Assembly: GCF_000485595.1 (NCBI RefSeq)
Contig: NW_014577274.1
Coordinates: 110,496 to 174,495 of the forward strand
DNA from: Priapulus caudatus
Taxonomy: Eukaryota > Priapulida > Priapulimorpha > Priapulimorphida > Priapulidae
DNA length: 64,000 nt
Direction: 5' to 3'
Part shown: positions 46,846 through 59,572 of the stretch, piece by piece
Position numbering within the stretch: position 1 is the stretch's first letter
How the letters are laid out: each line of letters begins with the position of its first letter
Made by a program: the position numbers and the translations under genes
The notes under the pieces: generated by a model
Told to the model about the DNA's origin: nothing
Database searches by the model: none
What the model saw: only the letters and a program-made list of their open reading frames with translations

Positions 46846-48905
46846 GTCTTCTTTTCCTTCTTCGTCTTCTTCTTCTGATTCAAAGTAAAGAGCGGTAATC
46901 ATTAAAAAACGTACGTAGCACTTCCATATGCTCAGCACGTCCGTGTATGTCTGAGGAAGATATGACAACAGAAACAATACAAAACAAATAACGCTGCAAT
47001 TTTTTTCCCCCTATTCACAACTCAAATGAACTTTTCTCGGCAGGTGATTGAGCGGTACACGTTTGTGAACTTCTCAGTGCTAGAGATGCTCGATTTGTCT
47101 CACAACAACCTCTACCTACTGTCATCGAAAATGCTGGCCGGACCCCGCGACCTACGCAGCCTGTGTCTGAGTAACAACAAGATAACATTCCTCAGACCTA
47201 CCGTGTTCGATTCATTCCCCTACCTGCGGCACGTTGATCTATCCGGAAACCGTATTGTACACCTACCGGAGGATCTATTCACAGGTACTAAATATTAAGT
47301 TTTATACAAATTAAAAATATTTGTCCGTTACTGTAATTAAATTTCTTACATTTAATTTATAACATTGTTTTAATTTGGTTTAGGTTTTCTTTCATATTTA
47401 TGTTTATGTTCAGCCTACACGTGTGGCGTGACCAAGATGCGGGCGATGACACACATTATAGACATTAAACTTTACATTTAAACATGGCGATCGCTTCACC
47501 TTGCCATAACTGATTAAACTATCATGCTAGAAATTCTGTCGTTTATAACTCTGTATCTAAAAGTAGTAACTTGCTCTAATAAATATATCTATATATTGAT
47601 TTATTTGGCTGCTTATTTATCTGTTTACTTATACGTTTGCTTGTATTTATTTTTTCATTTTATTCGTTTTTTTTCGGTACGTCCGCAGGTCTCAGCCCGA
47701 TCGTCACGCTGCTGCTGCGTGACAACATGATAGACGACATTCCCGACAAGCTGCTCATGGGGACGCGCAACATGCGCCTGCTCGATCTCACCGGTAACCG
47801 GTTGCGCCGCAACATCAACGACGGCCTGGAGCTGTGCACGAGCCTGCGCAGTCTGCTGATCGCCAACACGGGCGTGAAGACGCTGCCCGTGCTCCCCGGC
47901 CTCACGACGCTAGACATGTCCAACACGAGCATCCGCGACGTGCCCGTGCGGCAGCTGCAGCAGATGCCGCTGCTGTCGCGCGTCAACATGTCCGGCATGA
48001 GCATCCGCTGCGACTGCGACCTGCTAGCGTGGCTGGCGGCGGCGCAGCGCGAGCTGACGTTGACGATGGACGGGGTCGTCTGCCTGCCGGAGCGTGGCGT
48101 CGAGAACGCCAGCCTCGCGCAACGTCTCCGCATGAACTGCCCGCCAGATGTCACGCCGGCGACGACGAAGACGACCGGCACGACGACGTGGGAAGCCGCC
48201 ACGGATAACGAGGTGGCGGGAAGCGTTCCAACCGGGGACGGGCTGGACGAAGGAAAGACCGGCGGGAGTCTTAAGGGAGAGGAGACGGCGGCCATCGAGC
48301 AGGAGCCGGCCGTGCACTGCATCGGCTACGTGCTCGGCATGTGCATCACGGGAGAGAGGCTCACCTACATCCTGACGGGCGCCGGATGCATCGTCGCACT
48401 GCTCTTCCTCGCCGTCATCGCCACCGCAAGAAGATACGGCCGACGGCGCGACTCGATCGAGCCGCCGCTGCCGCCCGGCACGCCGCGCGACGACGACGTC
48501 TCCGTCACAACTTACCCGGGCGACGTCAGCCTCGGCATGAAGAAATACGCGCGCCACTTCTCCTGGCTGCCGAGTAGCCATGGCAACCGGCTCAACGCGA
48601 GTCTGCACACGCTGAGCGACGTCGTGGACGCGGAGTCGCAGTACGACGCATCGACGCCGCGGCCCACGTACAAGCGGCGCGGCAGCGACTCCTGGCGGAC
48701 GCTTGGTCGCAGAGAGAACGACGACGACGACGAGAGCAGGCCCGGCCCGAGTCAGGCAGACATGAGAAGAGCGACCTCTATGGCGTCAGTCAGCACGGCG
48801 GGCCCGATGAAGAGCGCGCTAAACAAGGACGCGTCGGAAATCATCGAGTCGAACCAGACGCTGGGCTCGACGTGGAACCAGTCGGACGCTCACATCCTCA
48901 TATGA
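46322..48905 (+). CDS. Single-pass leucine-rich-repeat membrane protein
   Basis: Three exons (46322-46663, 47044-47284, 47689-48905) join in phase to 599 residues. Order: signal peptide (about 1-33, with an LTLTLTVTLTLTLF core), a cysteine-containing N-cap (CYVYNTLDDAWKSNC), about six to eight leucine-rich repeats (LDLSHNNLYLLSSKML, LCLSNNKITFLRPTVF, VDLSGNRIVHLPEDLF, LLDLTGNRLRR), a C-terminal cap (CDCDLLAWLAAAQ...C...NC, about 302-345), a Thr/Glu-rich stem, one membrane segment (about 420-441, TGAGCIVALLFLAVIA) followed by RRYGRRR, and a 158-residue cytoplasmic tail. The layout resembles neuronal adhesion LRR receptors, but I cannot assign a family. The tail ends HILI, a possible class II PDZ ligand. 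High GC in exons contrasts with AT-rich introns. Confidence 0.88.
46774..46846. repeat. ATC microsatellite in the first intron of the LRR gene
   Basis: About 22 ATC units after a CTT-rich tract. The poly-Asp, poly-Ser and poly-Met open frames across it are artefacts. The copy at 60,021-60,078 is shorter and interrupted. Confidence 0.92.
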
Positions 48906-49105
48906 TCGAGAGCTTATCATACGTTATTATGATAAGATAAGTGCTAATAATACGTTATTATGATAAGATAAGAGGTTAATAATACGTATTATAATCAGAG
49001 AAGTGCTAATAATACGTTATTATGATAAGATGAGGTTATAATACGTTATTATAATCAGATTAAGTGCTAATATACGTTATTATGATAAGATAGGAGCCAA
49101 TAATA
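48905..49105. repeat. Tandem repeat after the LRR stop codon
   Basis: Alternating units of GTGCTAATAATACGTTATTA and GATAAGATAAGAGGTTA, about four double units. It is kept at 62,170-62,400 with one more unit. It lies in the 3' untranslated region or just beyond. Confidence 0.8.
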
Positions 49106-49539
49106 CCTTCACAATGTATCATTAGCTCTCGACTTGATCGAGCTGGCGTAGGGTTAATGAGCGGTGTCAGACGTAATAATGCCGCCCATTATTCAGCGCT
49201 GATAGAAATGTCTTTATTTATGTAATGTGATGGTAACTGTGACACTTGCCATCATCGCAGAAAGCAGATATCAATCGAGTTATATTTTATCACAAGGGAG
49301 ACAATAATCAACTGTCTAGCGAATATAAGGACTTATTAATTAAAGTCAGGCTATAGAGTCGGCTTACCGCGGATTTCACCATGCAGACGATACTGACAAT
49401 GTTGAGCCCATCGCGTAGATCCGTCCACATGCAGATGCTTGAGACAGAGATTTGAACAGAGACGAAGTAGGATAACATCACAGGCATGGGCGTGCGCGAT
49501 GTGAGTGATAACACTATGGACATGAAACAAGGAGAGAGT

Positions 49540-50065
49540 TGAGACAACCTTGTTAACATTCTATAGACGAGAGATGCAGAGAATTGATACCTTCTTATTT
49601 CTATAGATGAATCATGGTAGACGGAAGCCTTGATCACAATCTATAGATGAGACATAGAGAGATTGAAGCTAAGATCACATTCTATAGATAAATCATGCAG
49701 AGACTAAGTCCTTGATCACTTTCTATAAATTAGGGATGCGGAGACTGAATCTTGATCAAATTCTATAGATAAGGGATGCGGAGACTAAGTCCTTGATCAC
49801 ATTCTATAAATAGAGGAATGCAGGAGATTAAATCCTTGCTCACATTCTATAGATGAGGGATGCAGAGACTAAATCCTTGCTCACATTCTATAGATGCATC
49901 ATGTAGAGACTAAGTCCTTATCACATTCTATAGATGAGGGATGCGGAGACTGAATCCTGATCAAATTCTATAGATGAAGAATGCAGAGACTGAATCCTTG
50001 ATCACATTCTATAGATGAGAGATGCAGAGACTGAATCCTTGTCACATTCTATAGATGGATCATTC
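49540..50065. repeat. Minisatellite, about 41-bp unit (CATTCTATAGATGAGGGATG...)
   Basis: About twelve units of CATTCTATAGATGAGGGATG followed by CAGAGACTAAATCCTTGATCA, with small changes. No coding frame is maintained. Confidence 0.9.
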
Positions 50066-51449
50066 GGCGACTGGAGACAGCGTTGGTAACATCGTAAGAA
50101 TGAGTCACAGAGACCGGAGGAGAACTTTATACACATTCTACGGGAGGACTCGGCAAGGTCCGGACACTTGTGAGCACTGTGTAAATGAGAGCATTCAGAG
50201 ATTGCATACAGACGTCACGCGATCACTATGTGAAACGGCCCTACGTAGACTGCAGACAACAGTGAGCCTATTCTAGTTAGTAAGGATTAAAGACCGGACT
50301 TAATTGTGCTCACCGTGTAGATGAACATATACAATCCGTAGAGGCTGAACATCCATCTAAACATATAGCAAGATATCTCTAGACCAATTAGTTAGGGTAG
50401 AGCGCATTTACTACAACGTATAATATATATATATATATATAATATATTAATATATATTATATATATATATTATATCTCTTTGGAGACCTCATATAAAGTC
50501 TATTGTCTGTAGCAGTGGTTCATAAACCTTTCCGGCCCACCGCCCCTTGGCTCTATAAACCCATCCCTAATGCCCATTACCATGAAGGCTACGTACGAGC
50601 CGTCTGGGCGCGTTCTAAGCTATATTCTGTTTGAATATTTAGTAAACTCAGTATAAACGCTATATACATCTAGGTTTCCTACACGTAAAATAAATAGACC
50701 AAAGATTTAATGCATATTATTAATTTAATATCACAAGTTATACATTCCAATTTATTAATTATTTCCCTGTAACAATATTATATATAATATATCAATAACT
50801 ATATAGACCATCTTTAATATTTATTCGTGGCTATATACCAATTGAAATAACAATATAAATACCTTATGCTATAATACTTTCATAATACGTATCTACGTAC
50901 CTACCTATAAAAAAACAAATTATTTAGATGTAGTTTTGATATGCAACGAAAATCTAAATAATCAAACAATGCAGCGGATTGAAAGGTGTCGTTGGAAACA
51001 TACTCGTTTTCGAAATGAGAAGATTATTGTCTACCATGCATGCAGTGCTTCGTGAGCTAAACCGGACACATGTTTAGCAACCTCGCATTTTTGGGTCTTT
51101 CAAAGAAGAATAACAAACAGTACGCATTGTGGTTAGGAAGCTTTGCATTGCTGTCGTTGAACGACTATAATAAATAGCAGTTCTTTGAGCTACACTGACT
51201 GCCTTGACCCATAATATCTATATTTTTTACACCGAGAATGCCTTTTATCAAATCACGAATATGAAGAACGTACACGAAGCCGTTTATAGGTGTGATACTG
51301 TTTCACGAGAAGCAAGATGTAAAGGAGATATCTTAAGTAAGTTCCTTCTTCAATCTCTGACCTGCGGGCAGTTTCGAAATGACAGTATCGTGTCCGTTGG
51401 GTTCTTCCCGTGGCTTATGTTTCCCTTACTATTATCATGAACATACCTA

Positions 51450-51506
51450 TATATATCAGGAGTAGATAATGGGGAATTAATACCTATTATCTACTCCTGA
51501 TATATA
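51450..51506. repeat. Small perfect hairpin (ATCAGGAGTA family)
   Basis: 21-bp exact arms, outer end TATATATCAGGAGTAG, loop of 15 bases. Confidence 0.88.
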
Positions 51507-51935
51507 TATGTCAACATGAACACTAAGCATAGGTATGTTAGATGTTACCAAAAAATATTTCGCATTTAAACTGGTTTTACTGCTGATTGATAACATTAAA
51601 CAATAGCTTTTATAGAATAAACTTCCGTCTGTGTTCCATTAAGAAGCTTCAAGAATGTTCTTGAATTCTTAACAGGATCGTAATACTTTCAATTTTTTAT
51701 TTTACCTATCCACAATTATTTATACACGTGCGACCACACATTCACCAATATCAATCCAATTAAATAAACTCCAGCGATCTGAAACTCAGCACATCATTGT
51801 AAATAAAAACAAATATTTGAATAGTCGTAAATGCTACATAAAACATATAGCTTCTCCAATTACAATTTCCAATATTAAGTTAGAAAAATAACGATATCGG
51901 TACACTGCTGCTGCTGCATACTATATTGTTACATG

Positions 51936-51990
51936 ATATCAGGAGTAAGATAATATAGGTTACCCTATATTATCTTACTCCTGATGATAT
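51936..51990. repeat. Small perfect hairpin (ATCAGGAGTA family)
   Basis: 22-bp exact arms from 51938-51959 and 51964-51985, loop of 4 bases. Only 430 bases from the previous hairpin, with a different arm interior. Confidence 0.88.
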
Positions 51991-52018
51991 GTATACCCAA
52001 TTCCCTAATAATATAATA

Positions 52019-52060
52019 TCAAGAACTAATAATACATAGCATGTATTATTAGCTCTTGTT
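52019..52060. repeat. Small hairpin (TCAAGA family)
   Basis: 18-bp arms with a single mismatch, outer end ATATCAAGA. Third hairpin in 600 bases. Confidence 0.75.
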
Positions 52061-53403
52061 AATATTATAATAGCACATACCTTATAATTGTAATACTATC
52101 AGTGAGTATCAGATTTCGAAATAAAACTGCAATAGATTGGACTCTTATCTTAATTCCCATTATTTTATTGGGAACAAGCACCATAAAACAGCAGTAGCCT
52201 GAACATATATACAATATAACATATATAATGCTCGTGGCAATAGGTGGGACTCTCAATCCCCAGCAAAAAAAACAGTCGGCAGCAATAAGTGGTGCCGGCA
52301 TCATATTTGGCGGTGCAACAATCCTTCGCATAATGCACTTTGGGGTACGCTAGCTAACGCTTCTAACGAGAACCACTTAGTCTATGGCTTCTCTGGAGAC
52401 AGAAAATGATCCATGTAATCATATGTAGCATTTAAAATAGGGTAATACCATACCACATATCAAAAATAAGATATATAAAGATAGACCCTAAACATTATGC
52501 ATCATAATGAAGTTTTAAATGAAACAATTTTATATATATATATATATATATAACTATATATATATATAATATATATATATATCCAGGAGTTTAAATGAGA
52601 GCAAATGTCAAGACCAGAAAATACAGACCATATGGTTTAGACTGGTGTATCGATTGCTATTAATTACCCGGCAGTGTCAAAATGCATAAGTAATAATGTG
52701 AGTTGGCAGCAGCCTGCAACGTTACACAGCTGTTACCATGCATCTACTGGGGTACATCCTGGTACCGAATAGCAACCTATTGCAACATGGGTAGTGTAAT
52801 ATTGCAAGCGAAGGGTTACCAATTCACGCCAGATATAAAATTGCATGTGCTCAATCCAACTAGTTGGGCAGAGTTTCTCAGCTGCCAGCCTAGCATTCTT
52901 ATATGCCAATAAGTAAACTTGGGCAAAATAAATTTTGCAATAACCCAACCTCGTATGAAAAGAATCGTCTATGCGTCCCACCACTCTCTCCTACTAACTC
53001 CTCCACATAAACAAAATTTGCACCTGAATGTCTTTTCTGAGACATTTCACAAGAGCGAGAGTGAAAGACTGCCAACACCTTGACAACTGATTATATCAAA
53101 CTATACCTGATAGATATACTATATCCAGATAAATAAAAGCGTTTCAGTTTTGCATATTAACAAAGTGTACCAAACAATTAGCCGCGGAGCGACAGCGCTC
53201 ATCTAACGTCTACTGCGGTGACTGCTGTGGTAGAGTGGTGGGATTCTAGTAAACCCTGTTAGTCCCAAATGTTGTTCACATACGCGCCGAAGACAGTGGA
53301 AGGCACAGGAATGGTATCAGGAACCCTTCTCGAAGGAATGTTCGTTGGATCGTTATGAAAGTGCCACGAGATGGCGCTACGTTTAAGTGTCTTAAGATTA
53401 AAG

Positions 53404-53455
53404 ATGGAAGCTCCCATCGTACGTAGTAGCAACAACTATTTGCAAGACAGAATAG
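53404..53455 (+). CDS. Possible first coding exon of an unknown gene
   Basis: An ATG in good context (AAGATGG) opens MEAPIVRSSNNYLQDRI and ends at a canonical GTAAGC donor. No later exon was identified, and the sequence to the right is broken by an N gap. Only a candidate. Confidence 0.25.
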
Positions 53456-53831
53456 GTAAGCACTGATCCTATTTACCTACGCAAGCCGGCCCTAACAGGC
53501 TGAAATGGAGAGCTGCCACTGTAACTAATTAACGCAGCAAAAACTACACAATACTATCACCACCACATGCACTGGCAGTGGCATAAGTTGCATGTAACAC
53601 ACTGACAGTACAGAATGCCATAGAAATTATACGATTTAAGTTTATGATTTTGGAGCATAAACCTTCTTCAACCAAATTAGCTTTTGAAATTTCACTGTGA
53701 CATTGTAGCCTCATACATCCAGGCATGTATAGATTCTACTAGCAAACGCCGGCAGTGAAATTCTTTCTAACAGTAAATAAATCCATGTTCAACCCTACTC
53801 TTGAGGGTCAAAAGGTTACTCAGACACTTAC

Positions 53832-54047
53832 TCTTCGCATGTCAGCGGAAAGTACATTCATGGTCCTTTCAATAAAGCCATAAAAATAGTAGGTCACCGC
53901 GAAAACAAAAAATTTTTCAATCGCTCCTACAGACCATGTCCTCAGAAAATGTCTAAAATCTGCCCTGTGCCCCATTGACGCTTTGACCTCAGCAATTTCG
54001 GCAGCAGTGATGGCTTTTCCTACCATGATGCTATACACCACTATCAT
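53832..54047 (-). CDS. Possible exon of an unknown small membrane protein
   Basis: 72 codons in phase 0 from an ATG to a canonical GTAAGT donor. The translation runs MIVVYSIMVGKAITAAEIAE, a basic stretch (SMGHRADFRHFLRTW), then a hydrophobic segment (KFFVFAVTYYFYGFIERT). It resembles a short single-pass membrane protein, but I do not recognise it. Continuation exons at lower coordinates were not found. Confidence 0.35.
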
Positions 54048-54060
54048 GAGCCTAGGTCGA

Positions 54061-54345
54061 GCCGTTTAGATTTGTGACGCATTCTGCATTTCCTCCCTAT
54101 ACCTTAAGTTAAGGAGGGAATGTTTCTTCTTTTACACCTCTTGACCTTTGACTTTGACCCCCAGCTTCGACATTCCAACTCGTTTTCGGATTACCCCCAC
54201 GTCCCGCGACTTCAATCCGTACGTCGAGCCGTTTATATTTGTGTGCCAACTGTTGACGGACGGACGAACGCACGACGGACGGACGGCACGGACAATCATG
54301 CGATTCTACAAGCTGCATCTGACTATGTCAGATGAGCTAAAATAT
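54061..54345. mobile_element. Possible second fragment of the same transposon family
   Basis: It carries the GACGGACG-rich tract and the GATGAGCTAAAA end seen at 9200-9265. The other end was not located. It lies directly upstream of the small minus-strand exon candidate at 53832-54047. Confidence 0.45.
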
Positions 54346-54587
54346 ATTGGCATGTCATCTTCTGTTGGTTACTGAAACACCCAATCACGGTATCCCATCA
54401 TATCAAGGCAGCAGGTTCACCTTAATATCCAGCCAACTTCGCTGTTGGGTGCGTAGTCCATCAGCCATTCCTTTGTCAATTTAGAGTACCCACATACCAA
54501 CCTAGCATTGCCGCCAGTAAGAGTTGCATTGCAGTTGCATCTCCACCTCTCATAATCACATCCAGCAGTCCTGACCTGTAATTAAAT

Positions 54588-54983
54588 GAAAGTGTCAATG
54601 AACTGGTAGCTCACCTTGGTGTGATGAAGAGGAGGGGGATATATAAAGCAAGAGTATATATGGGAGACTCCCATTATACAGCTATCTCCATTATATACTC
54701 TTGAGTAATGATATATCATAGGTTTTGATGCGAAATAAATGTTTCAGATCTGAAAGTCTCTTGACGAGAGATGGCGCTACGCGCTAAATGATCCCATTTT
54801 GATTTTTGAATATCGCGCAAATAAAAAACAATAAAATATTCCAGTCAAATTACTGTAACGAAGAATCTAAAACCAATATTACACGTATAATATGTATGAT
54901 TGTAGAGTTGTTAACCAGTTAAGCACGAAATAAAGTAAATAGGACGTTGTCATCTCTCCATAGGAGTAGCAACTGGTTTTGGA
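54588..54983. mobile_element. Truncated copy of the 8.6-kb transposon, cut by an N gap
   Basis: This is alignable over its length to 8571-8975, including the internal hairpin and the CAGATCTGAAAGTCT segment. It differs by many single-base gaps and ends at the run of 25 Ns. The truncation therefore coincides with an assembly break. Confidence 0.7.
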
Positions 54984-55008
54984 NNNNNNNNNNNNNNNNN
55001 NNNNNNNN
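54984..55008. other. Assembly gap (25 Ns) before the duplicated block
   Basis: Exactly 25 Ns, a fixed-length placeholder. All sequence to its right in the window repeats 41.8-50.7 kb. Confidence 0.95.
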
Positions 55009-55093
55009 TCGCTTAGACCGTCTAAGCCACAACGTCGCACCTAAGCTACGGTTCTCGTACTAAGCGTGCTCGTGATGCGATGATCGATCTTAC

Positions 55094-56672
55094 GCCGAAT
55101 TCCCATCGTCAGCGATACATCTTCGGGCATCGCCTCCACTCATCAGTGGTTGGCAAAGCCCGTGTGTGTCTGATGCTCAACCTTGGTCGCCTCGAACGGA
55201 GCCCAAACGATAGTCGGCAAAGAACGCTCGGCAGAAGCGCTGGCGGCGACGGTACAGCGAGAGTCCGCCACAAGAACGTTTTCTCCGCAACCACAGACAA
55301 CAGGAACCGAGATTGCAAACATTACGTACAAATGTACGAAGACTATAAACGTGAAAAGATTACGGAATTTATAACTGTGGTAAATACCGTTTAAATGTAG
55401 TACTGTATGCAACAATCGATTATAGTATGTACAAATAATTATTAACAATAGTAATGATTATCGATGGCGCAAAAATTCGGCTCAACTTATAAAGAAACTG
55501 TGCGTCAAAATGTCCGATATAAGTAACGTAACTCCAATGTAAACAACAAGAAAATGCAGGAATGGGCGATTCAGGCCATACTGTCAATATGTATCTCACT
55601 GCCTATTGTTATACCTCAGCAAGCTAGAAATGATGGCATTTTAAACAACGTTGGCAGTGATCATCGAGCATATACCATCCTACTCAAAAGCCTCAGCACA
55701 GCATGTTGCCATATACCGGTCTTGAAAACTTCATTAAAAGCCAAACTTTCCCTGAAACCTGGATAGAGTATCCGAAAAATATGGTGCCCAACACCTTTGC
55801 AAGCCTGCTAATTCCATCCTCCTTGACAAGTCAAACGCAAAACCACTGAATAGCCTTTATACTTGGCTGTAAAATAAAATGCAGGGATTACTGTGACAAT
55901 GTAGAGGCTACCGATGGTTATGATATACAACAAATGTTTGCCTGTTGGACCTACATTCCAGTAATTTAACAAAGCCTGGCCAATAATTATATTTTGTGAG
56001 TATATTGTGAGACACCATTTTTATCAACCAGTTTATCTCACACTCGTGAAAAAATTATACCCTACCCTGTGTGGAGGATAAATTTCCATCACTTAACACC
56101 TAAGAAGAATCTGGTCTCCGAACAGATAGTAACAGTACTGGATAACCTAGAGAGATCTCCAAATACCAGAATGAATGAATAACGAAACCAACAATCGTAT
56201 CATAACAATATGCTATTTATTGTTGCTTATAAAGGTGATTCTGTGCACTCTAGAAGTGCTTACTCATCATACCAGGGGTCGACCTGTATCCGACACTGCA
56301 CCCCAGATCGAGAGGGACGACTGCAGCTGTGTGTGATGCCACAGCTGAGATACCGCCGAATCCACAAAGAGCATAGTACTTCATTGAGCCAAACTCACAG
56401 CTATTGCTCCTCTGAAAAGCAGACATTTAATATTACACGCACATCTCCCATATATAATAGACACATAGACGTTATACACGCATCATAACAACATTGCTCT
56501 GATCGCCATATTATCAGCTAATCGCAAAATAATTTTACAGCAGCAACCATAGTCACTACAAACTCCTTGACGGCTCTACTGGTGCAACCGAAGCATCACA
56601 ATCTGGCCTGGAATTGACTTGTTAAAGGGGCTAGACTTCACAGCCTTCCAGTATTTCTTCCATGCTGCGCAT
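55094..56672 (-). pseudogene. SLC25A3: Broken second copy of SLC25A3, exons 1-4
   Basis: Corresponds to exons 1 (about 56565-56672), 2 (about 56274-56410), 3 (about 55687-55866) and 4 (about 55094-55284) of the gene at 40598-43453. Single-base gaps shift the frame in several exons, the exon 1 donor is lost, and the exon 4 acceptor lacks a base. Exons 5-7 are absent because the copy starts at the N gap. It is probably an assembly artefact or unpolished haplotype and not a true pseudogene. Confidence 0.85.
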
Positions 56673-57399
56673 TTTTTTGAGCTATTTGGACGTCTACCTC
56701 CTACAATTAGGCAAACACTGGCATAAGTGGCTTAGTTACGAATTAACACACAGCGTCTGAAATTGCGGGGATTAACTTTTGCAGACCCGACACAGGTACT
56801 CTCTACAATAATAAGCTAGTTCATTTAACAGTTCCACCTTATCTATTTTCAAGCCAAACTGTTAACGTCATATCATTCATTTTTCTGTTTTCAAGCATGT
56901 TCATTGGCATGTGTTTTACAATACTCTCAAATGCCTGCCATAAAATACCATTTTGTCAAGGCGATGAAAACCATGTCACGGGTCTACAAAACTAGCAATT
57001 GGCAACCGTCAATGGCCTCCAGCATTTTAAGTAGAGTATATTTAACTTTCTTAACCTTTACTATAATAAAATCAACTTATCGTGGTCAGGATTAAAGAAA
57101 GAGATAAGTTCAATACGCTAAACAACTGCGTAGCTGAATAATCACAAGATATTAAATTCATAACCTCCCAAAACCTGGATGACATTGCGAACATTTCGAC
57201 ACTAGGAACTGACAGTGACAGTGCAACCTGTATTGTAAACTGTGATTACTACTACTAGACAATAGTACAACAGAATAACGACACCAAAGAAGAGCGGTCT
57301 TGATATCATATATGTCCTCAAAGTCAGTTCACTAGCTGCACTGACCGATCAATGGCAAGTTCATTGCTCATGATAAAATGAATTGATAGGAGCCTATCT

Positions 57400-57745
57400 T
57401 ACTATCAGCTCGAGTACTGATAGTCGCGTATCAAGGATAGAGAACATGAGTCCAATAAATGGTTAGGTTAGGATAGGGTTAGTGATTAGGGTTAGGATTA
57501 GGGTTAGGATTAGGGTTAGGTATTAGGATTAGTTAGGGTTTAAGAGTTAGGGTTAGAATTAGCGTTAGGGTTAGGTTTAGGCACATTGGTTTTATTGACG
57601 ACCATGTTCTCTATCATTGGGCCCTATAGTCCGCGTTCATTAACTACCGCAGGCCATCAATAACCTGCGCCAAAAACCTGACCATAAAAGGCCCATTTAA
57701 CACCCTGCGGCAGTTAATGAACGCGGCATATAGTGACTAGAGCCT
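57400..57745. mobile_element. Second copy of the TTAGGG-cored nested inverted repeats
   Basis: Matches 44190-44530 with a rearranged count and order of TTAGGG variants and scattered indels. Confidence 0.7.
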
Positions 57746-59572
57746 AGAGGGCGCAGGCTAGAGCTAGGGCCTATCCGAGTAACTGTAATGCCAGTGCCAG
57801 TGGCAATGAGCACGAACACGAATACCACGTCAATAAAACAAACTACAGACAACAGTGTAAGAGGACATTCTCGTGGAATACGTCGATAATGATATGGTTC
57901 TACTAATAAACATATACACAGTTGTACTGCTCTTCGGAACAGTTGTGCACTGTATGATTCAACTATTTGATTACGCCGCTGTTGAATATATACACTGGCC
58001 AAGATCACTTACCACCATGCAAAAGGACAGCGAATACGACGAACAGGATTTTGATTGGTCGATATGGAAAGACAGGAAGTGACGTTTGATGACGTCAATT
58101 AACTCCGGTGTCTGGCACGTTGACGAGTAGCATCTAATATATAATATAATATAGCATAAATAATAAATATATATTATATATATATATAATACGCTATAAC
58201 CCCATGACCCATAACTTATATACACGTATAACCCATAAGGCCATAACCTTAATAAAATTAGTCTTCAACGTCCAATGAGTTATATGGAAGACCGGGAGAG
58301 ACAAAATGTTGATCAAATAGCGACAGATCAACTCTGCGGATGCGCTAGAGAAAAACCCTTAATTTTGCAATTAACCAAAAAGAAAGGAAGAAAATTCCAA
58401 TATGATGACGCATAGTTTTTAACAAATCGCCCACCACGCTTCTCATTTTTTGGGGAAAATTACTCTCTCTGCTCGCTCTATCATTTTATATTCGCCCCTC
58501 ACAACACGCGCGAGCGACGCATGTACGCGGGCACTCATGCACACACGCGCGTACGCAGGCACTCATCTACCGACGCCCACACATACATACACACATGTAC
58601 ATATTATACACGCAGTAACTCGCTATATGAGTGAGTGAGTATACCATGGATACACAACTTCAGAAGATGCATATCATCTAGAAAAATTAACATTTGTACG
58701 TGTCATCATTGTCTGGTCACCCCGCGTATATTATGTAAGCCTTAACTAGCATTGCAACAATATACTTATGCAGCTGTTGCCAACACATAGAGTACGAGTT
58801 CGTGACTAATGCAGCTGTTGCGATTTGAGAAGCTATCATTACATATGCTTATTACACTGTGCGCTTATTGCTGCTAGCTTGCCTGACAGTGTGGTGTGGT
58901 GCGTGACTGTCTATAGCGAGTGGAAGAAAACAAAAGATGTGCGTCCTCGCTTGAACGCTTGTTGGAAATTCGCACTATGAGAGTGATATATAGTGAAACG
59001 TTGAGTAGTGAAGTCTCGGCGTCATTATAGATTGAAACTATGTTGAAGCTTGAGGAACGAGAGAAAATCAAACACTTTTCATATGGGATCGTAACACAAA
59101 CTCCTTTATCTGTGAACTTTCTAAACAAAACACTAGAAACTAGTGGTCGATGCGACAGCTGAAATGCAACTGCATTCGTGTGCTGTACGATGTTGAATCG
59201 CAGCTGAAAAGGCTACAGCGCAGGAACAAAGGTCGCTAGAGTCAGTGCCCGGCGAGTCTACGTTGCCCAGCGTCATCCACAACGAGTGCGCGGACGACGC
59301 ACATAGTGTAGCGTAGAGTAGATATACACATAACTTACGTATTGCGTCGCATAACACACGTATGACCTACGTATAACGTACATACAGCGCATGTATAACG
59401 TACCTATTATGCGTACGTATAACTTACGTAAAGCGCACGTATATCGGACATATACTGCATATCTAAGCATACCTATAGCGTACAAATAGCGTGCAACAGT
59501 GTGCCAATAGCGTACGTATAGGGCGCTACGTGTTGTTCTGAAAACGCCTGGCAACTCTACAACACCGCCACA

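Larger units (their letters stand above)
50690..53400. other. Stretch without a recognised gene after the LRR locus
   Basis: AT-rich sequence with three small hairpins (51450, 51936, 52019) and TA microsatellites (52528-52582). A minus-strand open frame at 52065-52331 is hydrophobic but has no recognised family or clear splice sites. Confidence 0.5.

Noticed and set aside
46606-46977. Poly-Asp or poly-Met protein
   Set aside because: It is the ATC microsatellite in an intron of the LRR gene read on the minus strand.
49540-50065. CRISPR-like array
   Set aside because: Units are contiguous, imperfect and lack unique spacers, and the genome is animal.
52065-52331. Hydrophobic minus-strand open frame (DCFFCWGLRVPPIATS)
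   Set aside because: It looks membrane-like at first, but it has no recognised family, no clear splice borders and an AT-repeat at its end.
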